DNA from: Nostoc sp. FACHB-892
GTDB lineage: Bacteria > Cyanobacteriota > Cyanobacteriia > Cyanobacteriales > Nostocaceae
Direction of reading: 5' to 3'
NCBI RefSeq assembly: GCF_014698795.1
Contig: NZ_JACJTR010000023.1
Location: 53,386-117,385, forward strand
DNA length: 64,000 nucleotides
Shown here one piece after another: positions 17,057 to 27,669 of the stretch. The notes under the pieces were generated by a model. It did not search any database, was not told where the DNA came from, and saw only the letters and a list, made by a program, of their open reading frames with translations. Within the stretch, counting starts at the first letter, position 1, and each line of letters opens with the position of its first letter. Both the position numbers and the translations under genes were made by a program.

Positions 17057-19783
17057 ATGGATTTAATTCTTTGCCACACAACAGCAGATTTTGACGCACT
17101 AGGGGCTGCGGTAGGGTTAACGCGTCTACTACCGGGAAGTAAGATTGTGCTGAGTGGCGGTTCTCACCCTCCTGTAAGGGATTTTTTAGCATTGCACCGG
17201 GATGAATATCCGCTAATTGAACGCCGTTCGGTGAATCCAGAAAAAATTCGTTCTCTGACTGTGGTGGATACGCAACAGCGCGATCGCTTGGGTAAAGCTG
17301 CTGAGTGGTTAGATTTACCCCATATTAAAGAGATTATAATTTATGACCATCACTTAGGACAAGAATCAAATATTCCGGCTACGGAATCATATATTTCTTC
17401 AGTAGGAGCAACCACAACTTTAATCGTTGAGCAATTGCAACAACAGGAAATTTCCTTGACTTCTGCCGAAGCCACAGTAATGGCTTTGGGTATCCACGTT
17501 GACACTGGCTCTTTGACTTATGACCAGTCCACACCAAGGGATGCTCTAGCTTTGGCTTGGTTGATGCAACAAGGTGCGAGTTTATCAGTAATTTCCACCT
17601 ACCGTGACCCTGGTTTGTCTGTACAATTGCAGCAGTTATTAACTGAATCGCTGGAAAATTTAGAATATTTTTCTCTACATGGATATACCGTTGGTTGGGT
17701 AACTCTAAGAACTAAAAATTTTGTGCCTGGGTTATCGAGTTTGGCATCGGAACTTGTGGAATTAACTGAAATTGATGCCCTACTGTTGGCTAATGAATAT
17801 GCTTTAGATGAAAGTGATTCACGCTTAACTGTAATTGGGCGATCGCAAATTCCCAAAACGAATCTTAACTTATTATTCCAACTTCTAGGTGGCGGCGGTC
17901 ATTCACAAGCCGCATCGCTAAACTTAAGGGGAGTTGATTCACAGGCAATATTAAAACAACTTCTTGACGGGGTAAAAGCACAAATTCCCCATCCCCTCAC
18001 CGCTAGGGATTTGATGTCCTCTCCTGTTCGCACAATTCTCCCTGAAACCACAATTGCCGAAGCCCAGCGCATTTTATTACGCTATGGACACTCTGGTTTA
18101 TCTGTAGTCGATGCCCAAGCGCAACTAGTAGGTATTATTTCGCGACGGGATATTGATATTGCCCTGCACCACGGATTTAGTCATGCGCCAGTCAAGGGCT
18201 ATATGACTACGAATCTCAAAACGATTACACCAGATACAACACTGCCACAAATTGAAGCGCTGATGGTGACTTATGATATCGGACGCTTACCAGTATTAGA
18301 GAATGAACAGTTAGTTGGTCTGGTTACTCGTACTGATGTCTTGCGGGAATTACATCAAGAAAGGGATGAAGACGAAGAAGGACAAGAATTCAAAATTCAA
18401 AATGACGCTAATACTACGCTAACAAAATTCAAAATTCCTCTCAGCACTGAGTTGCAAAATCGCCTTGCTTCGCAATTGTGGCAATTACTCACCACAGCAT
18501 CGCAAGAGGCAGAAAAACGGGGTTGGCATCTTTATCTTGTCGGAGGTGCGGTGCGGGATTTACTGCTAGCTGATGCAACATCAGGCACTTTGATGATTAA
18601 AGATATTGATCTTGTGGTTGATGGCTTTCACAAATCAGCAGATGTTGGTGCTGGTGTGGAATTAGCAAAGGCACTCCAACAACTTTACCCTGCTGCCCGC
18701 TTAGAAATCCACGGAGCTTTTCAAACTGCGGCTTTGCTGTGGCACAAAGACCCAGAATTAGATTCTCTTTGGGTAGATATTGCCACCGCTAGAACAGAAT
18801 TCTATCCTTATCCAGCAGCGAATCCAGAAGTTGAGGCGAGTTCTATTCGTCAAGACTTGTATCGTAGAGATTTTAGCATCAATGCCCTTGCTTTGCGCCT
18901 CACTACTCCGCGTGCTGGTGAATTACTCGATTTTTTTGGTGGATTATTAGATTTACAAGCTAGGCAAATTCGGGTTTTACACCCCAACAGCTTTATCGAA
19001 GACCCCACCCGAATTTATCGTGGCGTGCGCTTTGCCGTGCGCTTCGGATTTCAAATTGAACCGCAAACTGAAGAGTTTATTCGCTATGCCATCAACAGTG
19101 GCGTTTACGATCGCACTTCCCAAGAGAATAGCAAAACTCCAGCCCTGCAAACTCGGCTGAAAACAGAATTAAAACACATTTTAGAAGCCCCCTACTGGAA
19201 ATCGGCTTTGCAGTTACTCGATAATTTAGGGGCATTGCAATGTATCCATCCTACCCTCAACCTAGACGCAGAACTCCTACGACAATTACGTTTGCTAGAA
19301 CGCTGCATGCGGCGATTTGATACTGAACAAACTCTCATTCACTGGCAAATGCGTTTAGAAACGTTAATCGTCAACCTAGCACCACAATACCGGGCAAAAG
19401 TAGCAAAAAATCTGCAATTGCAAGAGGATAGCATTGCTAGGTTGAACAACTTAGCTCAAGCGCAAAGTGAGGTGATGACACTATTACCCACTTTGCAACG
19501 CCCCAGTCAAGTAGTGCAGTTGCTGCGACAGTACGATTTACCAATGCTGATTTTAATTGCTTTGCAAAATCCGCGAGAGATTAGACATCAAATTTGGAAA
19601 TATTTAACTTTTTGGACTAATGTGCAGCCACTATTAAATGGCAATGATTTAAAGAAACTTGGTTATAAACCAGGGCCTCAGTATCGGCAAATATTAGATG
19701 ATGTAGTTGCTGCTACCTTGGATGGAGTGATTAAAGATAGGACAGAAGCTGAGGAGTTTTTAGCACAATACTATCCTAAATGA
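17057..19783 (+). CDS. DHH-CBS-tRNA nucleotidyltransferase fusion (CCA- or A-adding enzyme)
   Basis: A 908-residue fusion. Residues 1-315 are a DHH/DHHA1 phosphoesterase-like domain (DFDALGAAVGL, DTQQRDR, IYDHHLG, GGGGHSQAAS). About 318-435 are two CBS domains. About 485-610 are a class II nucleotidyltransferase head with YLVGGAVRDLLL and DIDLVVDG as the metal-binding D-x-D. After that come RRDFSINALAL, DFFGGLLDLQARQIRVLHP and EDPTRIYRGVRFA. Bacteria that split CCA addition between two enzymes carry this long DHH-CBS form, where it is the A-adding member in the Aquifex-type case. Which activity this one has cannot be read directly. The CBS-to-head linker contains inserted repeat DNA. Confidence 0.88.
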   Translation: MDLILCHTTADFDALGAAVGLTRLLPGSKIVLSGGSHPPVRDFLALHRDEYPLIERRSVNPEKIRSLTVVDTQQRDRLGKAAEWLDLPHIKEIIIYDHHLGQESNIPATESYISSVGATTTLIVEQLQQQEISLTSAEATVMALGIHVDTGSLTYDQSTPRDALALAWLMQQGASLSVISTYRDPGLSVQLQQLLTESLENLEYFSLHGYTVGWVTLRTKNFVPGLSSLASELVELTEIDALLLANEYALDESDSRLTVIGRSQIPKTNLNLLFQLLGGGGHSQAASLNLRGVDSQAILKQLLDGVKAQIPHPLTARDLMSSPVRTILPETTIAEAQRILLRYGHSGLSVVDAQAQLVGIISRRDIDIALHHGFSHAPVKGYMTTNLKTITPDTTLPQIEALMVTYDIGRLPVLENEQLVGLVTRTDVLRELHQERDEDEEGQEFKIQNDANTTLTKFKIPLSTELQNRLASQLWQLLTTASQEAEKRGWHLYLVGGAVRDLLLADATSGTLMIKDIDLVVDGFHKSADVGAGVELAKALQQLYPAARLEIHGAFQTAALLWHKDPELDSLWVDIATARTEFYPYPAANPEVEASSIRQDLYRRDFSINALALRLTTPRAGELLDFFGGLLDLQARQIRVLHPNSFIEDPTRIYRGVRFAVRFGFQIEPQTEEFIRYAINSGVYDRTSQENSKTPALQTRLKTELKHILEAPYWKSALQLLDNLGALQCIHPTLNLDAELLRQLRLLERCMRRFDTEQTLIHWQMRLETLIVNLAPQYRAKVAKNLQLQEDSIARLNNLAQAQSEVMTLLPTLQRPSQVVQLLRQYDLPMLILIALQNPREIRHQIWKYLTFWTNVQPLLNGNDLKKLGYKPGPQYRQILDDVVAATLDGVIKDRTEAEEFLAQYYPK
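18386..18437. repeat. In-frame intergenic-type repeat inside the coding sequence
   Basis: AATTCAAAATTCAAAATG, a spacer, then a second AAAATTCAAAATTC. This motif is otherwise an intergenic repeat (compare 9122-9141). Here it is translated as EFKIQND and TKFKIPLS at about residues 444-461 of the nucleotidyltransferase, in the linker between the CBS pair and the catalytic head. Confidence 0.6.
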
Positions 19784-19806
19784 ATTAGTAAAGCGATCGC
19801 AGTAAT

Positions 19807-20508
19807 CTAAATTATATCTGGATCGATATTTAACTCGCGCAGTTTTGCTGCCAAACGTTCTGCCTTTTGTTCTGCTTGTTCTGTCTTTTGTTCTGCCTGT
19901 TCTGCCATTTCTTCAGGTGTTGGTACTAGTTGACCATCTCGTGTAAAAAACCGCAATAATCCCTGATAAATTCCCAAATATAACCCTAGTTGTTGACTCC
20001 ACAAATATCCTTGTTCACTTGCTTGTAGAGGTTGATATTCTCCATCTACTAAATGAAATCCGGCAAGTTCTTGTGTGTAAGGGTCGAACCAAAAATAATC
20101 GGGTGTGCGGAAGGTATCTTGATAAATTGTTTTCTTTAAACCTTTGTCAGTATTAGCTGTTGAATCAGAGAGAATTTCTACAATTAAATTGGGATATTTG
20201 CCATCTTCTTCCCAAACTACCCAACTTTTTCGGGTTTTGCGTTCAGTTCCCAACACTACAAAAAAGTCTGGTCCCCGAAAGAATTCTGATTTTCGTTGGT
20301 GCGGACTGTAGTAAACAGTCAAGTTTCCCGCCGCATAAAAATCATTCCTGTCTCGCCACAGCCATTCCAGACATTGCAAAAATAGGATTATTTGCCGTAG
20401 ATGCAGTTCGCTTTCCAAGGGAGGCTCATCACTATATAAATCACCAGGGGGAAATATAACATCTTGACAGATGCCTTCTTGAGAATCTAATTCTTGAGCT
20501 ATGGTCAT
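19807..20508 (-). CDS. Uma2 family (DUF820) PDDEXK-type nuclease-like protein
   Basis: A 233-residue protein of the large Uma2 family found in many copies in cyanobacteria. The restriction-endonuclease-like core has GPDFFVVLG and YPNLIVEILSDSTANTDKGLKKTIYQ (the D, E-x-x-S and K positions), then YFWFDPYTQELAGFHL. The C-terminus is a charged coiled coil with repeated EQAEQK units and the end LAAKLRELNIDPDII. The real function of Uma2 proteins is not settled. A decayed tandem copy lies upstream at 20608-21321. Confidence 0.85.
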   Translation of the reverse strand: MTIAQELDSQEGICQDVIFPPGDLYSDEPPLESELHLRQIILFLQCLEWLWRDRNDFYAAGNLTVYYSPHQRKSEFFRGPDFFVVLGTERKTRKSWVVWEEDGKYPNLIVEILSDSTANTDKGLKKTIYQDTFRTPDYFWFDPYTQELAGFHLVDGEYQPLQASEQGYLWSQQLGLYLGIYQGLLRFFTRDGQLVPTPEEMAEQAEQKTEQAEQKAERLAAKLRELNIDPDII

Positions 20509-20607
20509 AGAACGGATATAGCATCAACTAGTTATGGATTTATTTTAGCAATGTTGTAGTTAGCGATCGCGTAGCATACCGTAACTAATACCACTCCTTC
20601 AAATTGT

Positions 20608-21321
20608 CTAAATTGTATCTGGATTGATATTCAACTCTCGCAATTTTGCTGATAAACTTTCTGTTTTTTCTTGTGCTTGTGCGGCGATTTTTTGTGCTTG
20701 TGCAGTAGTTTCCTCTAGTGTCGGTACTAATTCTCTATCAGGTGTAAACCAACGCAATAAATCCCGATAAATTCCCAAATATAACCCTAATTTTTGACTC
20801 CATAAATATCTTTCTGCATTCGCTTGTAGAGGCTGATATTCTCCATCTAGTAAATGGAATCCCGCGAATTCTAATGTATATGGATCTGTATATGGATCAA
20901 ACCAAAAATAATCGGATGTTCGGAAAGTATCTTGATAAATTGTTTTCTTTTAACCTTTGTCTGTCTTCGCTGTTGACTCCGACAAAATTTCGATAATTAC
21001 GTTGGGATATTTGCCTTCTTCTTACCAAACTACCCAACTTTTTCGGGTTTTGCGTTCGCATCCCAATACAACAAAAAAGTCTGGCCCGCGAAAGTACTCT
21101 GATTTTTTTTGGTGTGAACTGTAGTAGATAGTTAGATTCCCTGCTGCATAAAAATCATTTCTACCTGACCACAGCCATTCCAGGCATTGTCAAAGTAACA
21201 TTATTTATCGTAGATGCAGTTCTGTTTCCAAAGGAGGTTCGTCGCTATATAAATCACTTGGTGGAAATATCACATCTTTCAAGATGTCTCCTTGAGATTC
21301 TAATTCTTGGGTGATAGTCAT
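20608..21321 (-). pseudogene. Decayed tandem copy of the Uma2 (DUF820) gene
   Basis: Reading the minus strand from ATG at 21321 to TAG at 20608 gives a 238-codon frame. It is alignable end to end with the intact gene next door (MTITQELESQ at the start, AKLRELNINPDTI at the end). Four stop codons interrupt it, at 21205-21207, 21190-21192, 21022-21024 and 20950-20952, all in the same frame. There is no net frameshift, only a 12-base duplication that gives PYTDPYT. It arose by tandem duplication and then lost function by point mutation. Confidence 0.9.
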
Positions 21322-21439
21322 AGAATCAATCCAGCATCAATTTATAGGTTAATTTTAACATAGCTTAATTTGATTTATATAGGATTAACATTTTCATAAA
21401 TCAGATATTGCAATGTAATGCTTACTATTTAGCTTGTAT

Positions 21440-21650
21440 TTCAATTCGGATTTGGCGCAGTTTTTCTGAAACTTTCTCTTTAAATATGATGATGTTCACA
21501 AAAGCGCCTCTGCGTTGAGTGGGGGTGAATTGGCAAGATTAGCGTAGGCGTAGCCCGCCGCAGGCATGCTATGTGATCAATATTTTAGAAATCGAAACTG
21601 CTGATTCTCGATGAGCCAACTAATAACCTGGATATTGAAAGAGTAAGCCT
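21440..21650 (+). pseudogene. Remnant of an ABC-F type ATPase gene
   Basis: Broken pieces of an ABC ATPase. FKYDDVHK at 21481-21506 leads into ALSGGELARLA (signature motif) at 21512-21544. Then comes a GC-rich dispersed repeat (GCGTAGGCGTAGCCCGCCG, 21542-21567). The Walker B LLILDEPTNNLDIE follows at 21598-21639, in a different frame. The LDEPTN-LD form and the DDV-K stretch before LSGGE point to the ABC-F (Uup/EttA-like) branch. The Walker A half is absent. Confidence 0.75.
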
Positions 21651-21892
21651 TGCAAATGACAACCTATTTACCCAATACACCAAAGCAATATTATCGAAAC
21701 TTGCTGGAATGTCACGATATATGTTATTTCAACTCGATTTAGCTCTGGTTTGTCTGCCCGCAAACTCTGCCAATGCTATTCGCCAGGGCTGAAGTCGCAC
21801 ATTAAGTCATGTAAATCTCTAACTCCCCAGCAGAAGCCGTAAAGCATACAGGCAAGTTATAATTCTCTTGCGGATCAACGTAACAAAAATTT

Positions 21893-22219
21893 ATGAGTAA
21901 CCCACTAGTACAAGCCTTTTTCGTAGGCAGAGCAGTAGCCGAAGTAGTTAATGAGCGTTTAGAGGTCGCCTTGACCGATGCTTTGAGCGATCTGGGCAAA
22001 TTTGATGCAGAAGCTAGAGAACAGTTGCGCCAGTTTACAGAAGAAGTCATAGAGCGCGCAAATCGGTCAGCAGAAACAGCTAATGCTGGTCAATCTACCA
22101 CAGGTACTCGGCAAGCCAGTTCTGATTCAGGTGACTTACAAGCAGATATTGATGAATTACGAGCAGAAATTGCCCTGTTACGTACAGAATTGCAACATTA
22201 TCGCAGAACTTCTGCATAA
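21893..22219 (+). CDS. Conserved cyanobacterial protein with a C-terminal coiled coil (possibly thylakoid-associated)
   Basis: A 108-residue acidic protein starting MSNPLVQAFFVGRAVAEVVNERLEVAL. An amphipathic N-terminal helix is followed by a helical segment (FDAEAREQLRQFTEEVIERA) and a Ser/Thr/Gly-rich linker. It ends in a coiled coil (LQADIDELRAEIALLRTELQHYRR). I recall this architecture from cyanobacterial and plastid proteins described as thylakoid-associated (DUF6825-like), but that name is not certain. No membrane helix. An STRR run follows the stop. Confidence 0.7.
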   Translation: MSNPLVQAFFVGRAVAEVVNERLEVALTDALSDLGKFDAEAREQLRQFTEEVIERANRSAETANAGQSTTGTRQASSDSGDLQADIDELRAEIALLRTELQHYRRTSA

Positions 22220-22223
22220 ATCT

Positions 22224-22279
22224 TAGTCATTAGTCATTGGTCATTCGTCAAAAATTTTGCACAAGTGACAAATGACACT
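22224..22279. repeat. Heptameric short tandem repeat
   Basis: GTCATTAGTCATTGGTCATT followed after a spacer by GTGACAAATGACAC in inverted sense, between two plus-strand genes. STRR family. Confidence 0.7.
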
Positions 22280-22357
22280 TAAAAAAACAGTTTAGGAATC
22301 AGAGTGTCTTTTCTTCCAAGTGATTCGGTTGCAAACCAACGGTACACAAAGTAATTT

Positions 22358-24046
22358 ATGGAACAAGGTTATTCAGATAAAGCATACCGTTGGAATCGGG
22401 AACAATACTCTAGCAGACGGCGTTTTGTGGACATTTGGTCTTTTGTATTGACCTTATTGTTCAAACTTTGGCGATACAACAAATCTTGGAGTTATCCGGG
22501 TGGTGTGACTGAGGCAAAGCAAGCTGCAAGACGCAAAACCCAAGCGGTTTGGATTCGCAATACCCTACTAGATTTAGGGCCAACCTTCATCAAAGTAGGG
22601 CAGCTGTTTTCTACCCGCGCTGATATATTCCCTGTTGAATATGTAGACGAACTAGCCAAGTTACAAGACAAAGTACCAGCATTTAGCTATGAGCAAGTAG
22701 AAGCGACCATTGAGAAAGAACTAGGCAAAAAAATTCCTGAACTCTTCCATAATTTTGAACCGATTCCTTTGGCTGCTGCTAGCTTGGGGCAAGTACACAA
22801 AGCTGTACTGCATAGTGGAGAATCGGTTGTTGTCAAGGTGCAACGTCCTGGACTAAAAAAATTATTTGAAATAGATTTACAAATTCTCAAGGGAATTACC
22901 CGCTATTTTCAAAACCATCCCAAATGGGGACGAGGGCGAGATTGGTTAGGTATTTATGAAGAATGTTGTCGAATTCTTTGGGAAGAAATTGATTATCTCA
23001 ATGAAGGTCGTAATGCTGATACCTTTCGCCGGAACTTTCGCGGCTACGATTGGGTGAATGTCCCAAAAGTTTACTGGCGTTATGCTTCTTCTAGAGTCTT
23101 AACCTTAGAATATCTCCCTGGAATTAAAATTAGCCAATACGAAGCTTTAGAAGCAGCAGGTTTGGATCGAAAGGCGATCGCTCGTCAAGGCGCTCAAGCC
23201 TACTTACTACAGTTGCTTAACAGTGGCTTTTTTCACGCCGATCCTCACCCAGGCAATATTGCCATTAGTGCAACTGGTGCTTTGATATTCTACGATTTTG
23301 GCATGATGGGGCGGATTAAGTCTAACGTTCGCGAAGGACTAATGCAAACACTGTTTGGTATTGCCCAAAAAGATGGCGATCGCGTTGTTCAGTCTCTGAT
23401 CGAATTAGGCGCGATCGCACCAACCGATGACATGGGCCCAGTCCGGCGTTCCGTCCAGTATATGCTGGATCATTTCATGGATAAGCCTTTTGAAAACCAA
23501 TCAGTGGCAGCAATTAGTGACGACCTTTACGAAATAGCTTATAATCAGCCATTTAGATTTCCAGCAACCTTCACTTTTGTGATGCGAGCCTTTTCTACCT
23601 TAGAAGGGGTAGGTAAAGGTTTAGATCCAGAGTTTAACTTTATGGAAGTTGCCAAACCATATGCAATGCAGCTTATGACCGATATGAATGGTTCTGAGGG
23701 AAATAGCTTTATTAACGAATTAAGTCGTCAAGCAGCTCAAGTAAGTAGTACTGCCTTTGGTCTACCACGTAGGTTAGAGGACACGCTAGAAAAGTTAGAA
23801 CGGGGAGATATGCGCCTCCGGGTTCGGTCTATAGAAACTGAACGGCTGTTGCGACGGCAAAGCAGTATTCAGCTCTCAATGAGCTATGCTCTGTTAATCA
23901 GTGGTTTCACACTTTCAGCTACGATTTTAGTGGTTACCACCAAATATCTATGGTGGGCGCTAGTACCTGGTTTAATTGCAGCAGGGCTTTCAGTGATTCT
24001 AATCCGACTACTTTTACGCCTTGACCGTTACGATCGTATGTATTAA
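22358..24046 (+). CDS. ABC1/UbiB (AarF) family atypical protein kinase
   Basis: A 562-residue protein. The ABC1 core carries the usual N-terminal KxGQ extension (LGPTFIKVGQLFSTRADIFP). The Ala-rich loop is AAASLGQVHKAVL, followed by VVKVQRPG with the catalytic lysine. The catalytic loop is FFHADPHPGNIAI and the metal-binding loop is IFYDFGMMG. Two membrane helices sit at the extreme C-terminus (LLISGFTLSATILVV and LVPGLIAAGLSVILI). These proteins support quinone/isoprenoid lipid biosynthesis and stress tolerance in bacteria and plastids. Cyanobacteria have several copies. A PP2C phosphatase gene follows within 20 bases. Confidence 0.9.
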   Translation: MEQGYSDKAYRWNREQYSSRRRFVDIWSFVLTLLFKLWRYNKSWSYPGGVTEAKQAARRKTQAVWIRNTLLDLGPTFIKVGQLFSTRADIFPVEYVDELAKLQDKVPAFSYEQVEATIEKELGKKIPELFHNFEPIPLAAASLGQVHKAVLHSGESVVVKVQRPGLKKLFEIDLQILKGITRYFQNHPKWGRGRDWLGIYEECCRILWEEIDYLNEGRNADTFRRNFRGYDWVNVPKVYWRYASSRVLTLEYLPGIKISQYEALEAAGLDRKAIARQGAQAYLLQLLNSGFFHADPHPGNIAISATGALIFYDFGMMGRIKSNVREGLMQTLFGIAQKDGDRVVQSLIELGAIAPTDDMGPVRRSVQYMLDHFMDKPFENQSVAAISDDLYEIAYNQPFRFPATFTFVMRAFSTLEGVGKGLDPEFNFMEVAKPYAMQLMTDMNGSEGNSFINELSRQAAQVSSTAFGLPRRLEDTLEKLERGDMRLRVRSIETERLLRRQSSIQLSMSYALLISGFTLSATILVVTTKYLWWALVPGLIAAGLSVILIRLLLRLDRYDRMY

Positions 24047-24064
24047 TTGTTGTATGAAAAAATT

Positions 24065-24802
24065 ATGAAACTTAATTTCACGGGTTTTAGCGATCCGGGA
24101 CTTATTCGTTCTAATAATCAGGATGCTTACTATATCGACCCAGAGGGGCGGTTTTTCGTTGTTGCTGATGGTATGGGTGGTCATGCCGGAGGTGAGGAGG
24201 CAAGTCGGATTGCCACTAAAGAAATTCAGGACTATTTGGTAGCAAATTGGCAATCTCCTAAATCTTCCCAAGAATTGCTAGAGCAAGCTTTGTGGGGTGC
24301 CAATGAAGCGATTTTGCAGGATCAGCAAAATCATCCCGAACGCGCCGATATGGGTACAACGGTTGTAGCTGTGCTTTTTCGCTCCCCAGAGACACCCTGG
24401 TGCGGTCATGTTGGCGATTCCCGACTGTATCGCTTCCGAGAGTCGCAATTAGAACAAGTAACAGAAGACCACACTTGGGTAGCACGGGCAATCAAAATCG
24501 GTGACATTACTTTAGATGAAGCGCGATCGCATCCTTTTCGTCATGTATTATCGCGCTGTTTGGGGCGTGAAGACTTGCATCAGATTGATTTGCAACCACT
24601 AGATGTCAAAATTGGCGATCGCTTGCTGTTATGTAGTGATGGTCTAACAGAAGAACTTGTCGAACAAAAGATTGCTAGCTGCCTCCAAGACACCCCTTGG
24701 CTTGATAAAGCCGCCATCTCTCTAATTGAGGCTGCCAAAGACCACGGAGGGCACGATAACATCACAGTTGTCATCGTCTCACTCGAAGAAAATAGTCATT
24801 AG
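24065..24802 (+). CDS. PP2C-type protein phosphatase
   Basis: A 245-residue single-domain PPM phosphatase. I prefer ATG 24065 (MKLNFTGFSDPGLIRSNNQD), since family members begin close to this motif. Metal-binding motifs are FVVADGMGGHAGGEEAS, CGHVGDSRLYRF, LLCSDGLTE and GGHDNITVVIV. It dephosphorylates Ser/Thr in the cytoplasm and could oppose a kinase such as the one at 26116-27669. The gene follows the ABC1-family gene closely on the same strand. The stop codon (SLEENSH then TAG) is inside an STRR repeat. Confidence 0.92.
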   Translation: MKLNFTGFSDPGLIRSNNQDAYYIDPEGRFFVVADGMGGHAGGEEASRIATKEIQDYLVANWQSPKSSQELLEQALWGANEAILQDQQNHPERADMGTTVVAVLFRSPETPWCGHVGDSRLYRFRESQLEQVTEDHTWVARAIKIGDITLDEARSHPFRHVLSRCLGREDLHQIDLQPLDVKIGDRLLLCSDGLTEELVEQKIASCLQDTPWLDKAAISLIEAAKDHGGHDNITVVIVSLEENSH

Positions 24803-24849
24803 TCATAGGTCATTGCCCAATAGCAAAGGACAACTGACAAATGACTAAT
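24794..24849. repeat. Heptameric short tandem repeat at the PP2C gene end
   Basis: GTCATTAGTCATAGGTCATT and, after a spacer, ACTGACAAATGACTAA in the opposite sense. It includes the PP2C stop codon. The facing orientations can form a hairpin. Confidence 0.7.
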
Positions 24850-24975
24850 CCGGTAAATATACTCAGCAATTTGTTCAGCGTGAGCATTTTTCATTTTTAC
24901 AATTTGATACAAATACTTTTAGCCTCAAAATTAACTAAATGAGGCTAAATTTGCATAAATTGATAAGTTGACATC

Positions 24976-25005
24976 TTGCACGTAATCAGGTAAAGCGACT
25001 ATAAT
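24976..25005 (+). promoter_or_regulatory. Probable promoter upstream of nblA
   Basis: TTGCAC (24976-24981), an 18-base spacer and TATAAT (25000-25005). The next convincing gene downstream is nblA at 25444, which would have a leader of about 430 bases. Long nblA leaders are known in heterocyst formers. Confidence 0.5.
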
Positions 25006-25443
25006 TCACGCTTATTACCATTTGTCCCCCAACATCCTTAAAATTCCTACCCTCCAAAGCTTTCTTCATACTAGGGGAGACAGCATCTTAGTTTTTCTGT
25101 TTAAGAAAAACTATCGAGGGCTAAGAATCACACCTCAGCTTCTCCCCAAAGGAGAGTTGTGCAAAGCAAAAAGGACTCAGGGAGATATTTATACTTACCT
25201 TAGGCAAAATAAAGCTTATTTTCCGGAATATGGCTTAACTGACTTGGGTGGTATATCAGTAGGATTAGGTGCGAGATATCAGAGCAGAAAAAGTCCACAC
25301 TTTGGATGTGGGCAATGTGTCAAACAATTGTTATCTTTCGTAATACGGAGGAAAAAATGTTGGACAGTTATAAGCCCAATTATTATCCCATTTAGACTTC
25401 TGTAAACGATATCACCTTTACACGTTGTTTTTCGGAGTTAACT
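25006..25443. other. Long leader region of nblA
   Basis: It contains a 127-codon frame (25022-25405) with no recognisable domain and repeat-like composition, including a hairpin around CTCCCCAAAGGAGAG. I treat it as untranslated leader and repeat DNA, not a gene. Confidence 0.45.
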
Positions 25444-25641
25444 ATGAACCAGCCAACGAAACTATCCTTGGAACAGCAATTCAGCATCTGCTCATTTGCT
25501 ACTCAGGTGCAAAACATGAGCCACGATCAAGCTAAAGACTTTTTGGTTAAGCTCTATGAGCAAATGGTAGTGCGCGAGGCAACTTATCAAGAACTTCTTA
25601 AGCACCAGTGGGGCTTAGATTCCGGTTCCACTATGGCATAG
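25444..25641 (+). CDS. nblA: Phycobilisome degradation protein NblA
   Basis: A 65-residue protein with the NblA core: LSLEQQFSICSFATQVQNMS, then AKDFLVKLYEQMVVREATYQELLKHQWGLD. NblA is a small helix-hairpin dimer that binds phycobiliproteins. It hands phycobilisomes to Clp protease when nitrogen (or sulfur) runs out, which bleaches the cells. A ribosome-binding-like CGGAG lies just upstream. It is monocistronic, with a probable promoter far upstream at 24976-25005. Expected to be induced on nitrogen step-down. Confidence 0.95.
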   Translation: MNQPTKLSLEQQFSICSFATQVQNMSHDQAKDFLVKLYEQMVVREATYQELLKHQWGLDSGSTMA

Positions 25642-26115
25642 AGTCGTTCTACTGTCGCAGTGGGCGACCTCCTTCTCTTGCTTGGTTCCAAGGAGGAAAA
25701 GAGCTGGGGATGTCGGGGCGTCAACTTCGATCACAAATCACGTAAAAGTTGGGCAAAAATTCAACTCAAAAAATTAGCTAACAATAAGTAAGCTTTTCGA
25801 CGACACATCTTCTACAGCCTAGACTCAGTCTAATCATGTAGTAAAAATTTACTCTTTACCTTAGCCAGACTTGCTTTTGGTTCACTCTACCGTGCAAATT
25901 AACCTGCGTAAACTTCCAGTCTACCAAAATTATTATATACACAGTAAGATTGAGAGATAATTTAGATAGCCGTGATTCGGCAGCTAGTTTTTTCACTCTT
26001 TATACATTCAACTAGAAGTTACATCTTTATACATATTTTGTTTATAAAAGTTTACATACTTTGAGTGACTACCCCTTATTTACATCTTTATAGATGTAAC
26101 ATTAAGGAATTGTTC
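25642..26115. other. Convergent intergenic region after nblA
   Basis: Holds a weak hairpin (CCTCCTT / AAGGAGG, about 25669-25697) that could end the nblA transcript. A perfect 8-bp hairpin TTACATCT/AGATGTAA lies at 26080-26099, upstream of the kinase stop. No gene seen. Confidence 0.45.

Positions 26116-27669
<1,554 letters not shown>

Noticed and set aside
25022..25405. 127-codon open frame upstream of nblA
   Set aside because: No domain, composition of repeat and leader DNA, and it lies in the long nblA leader.
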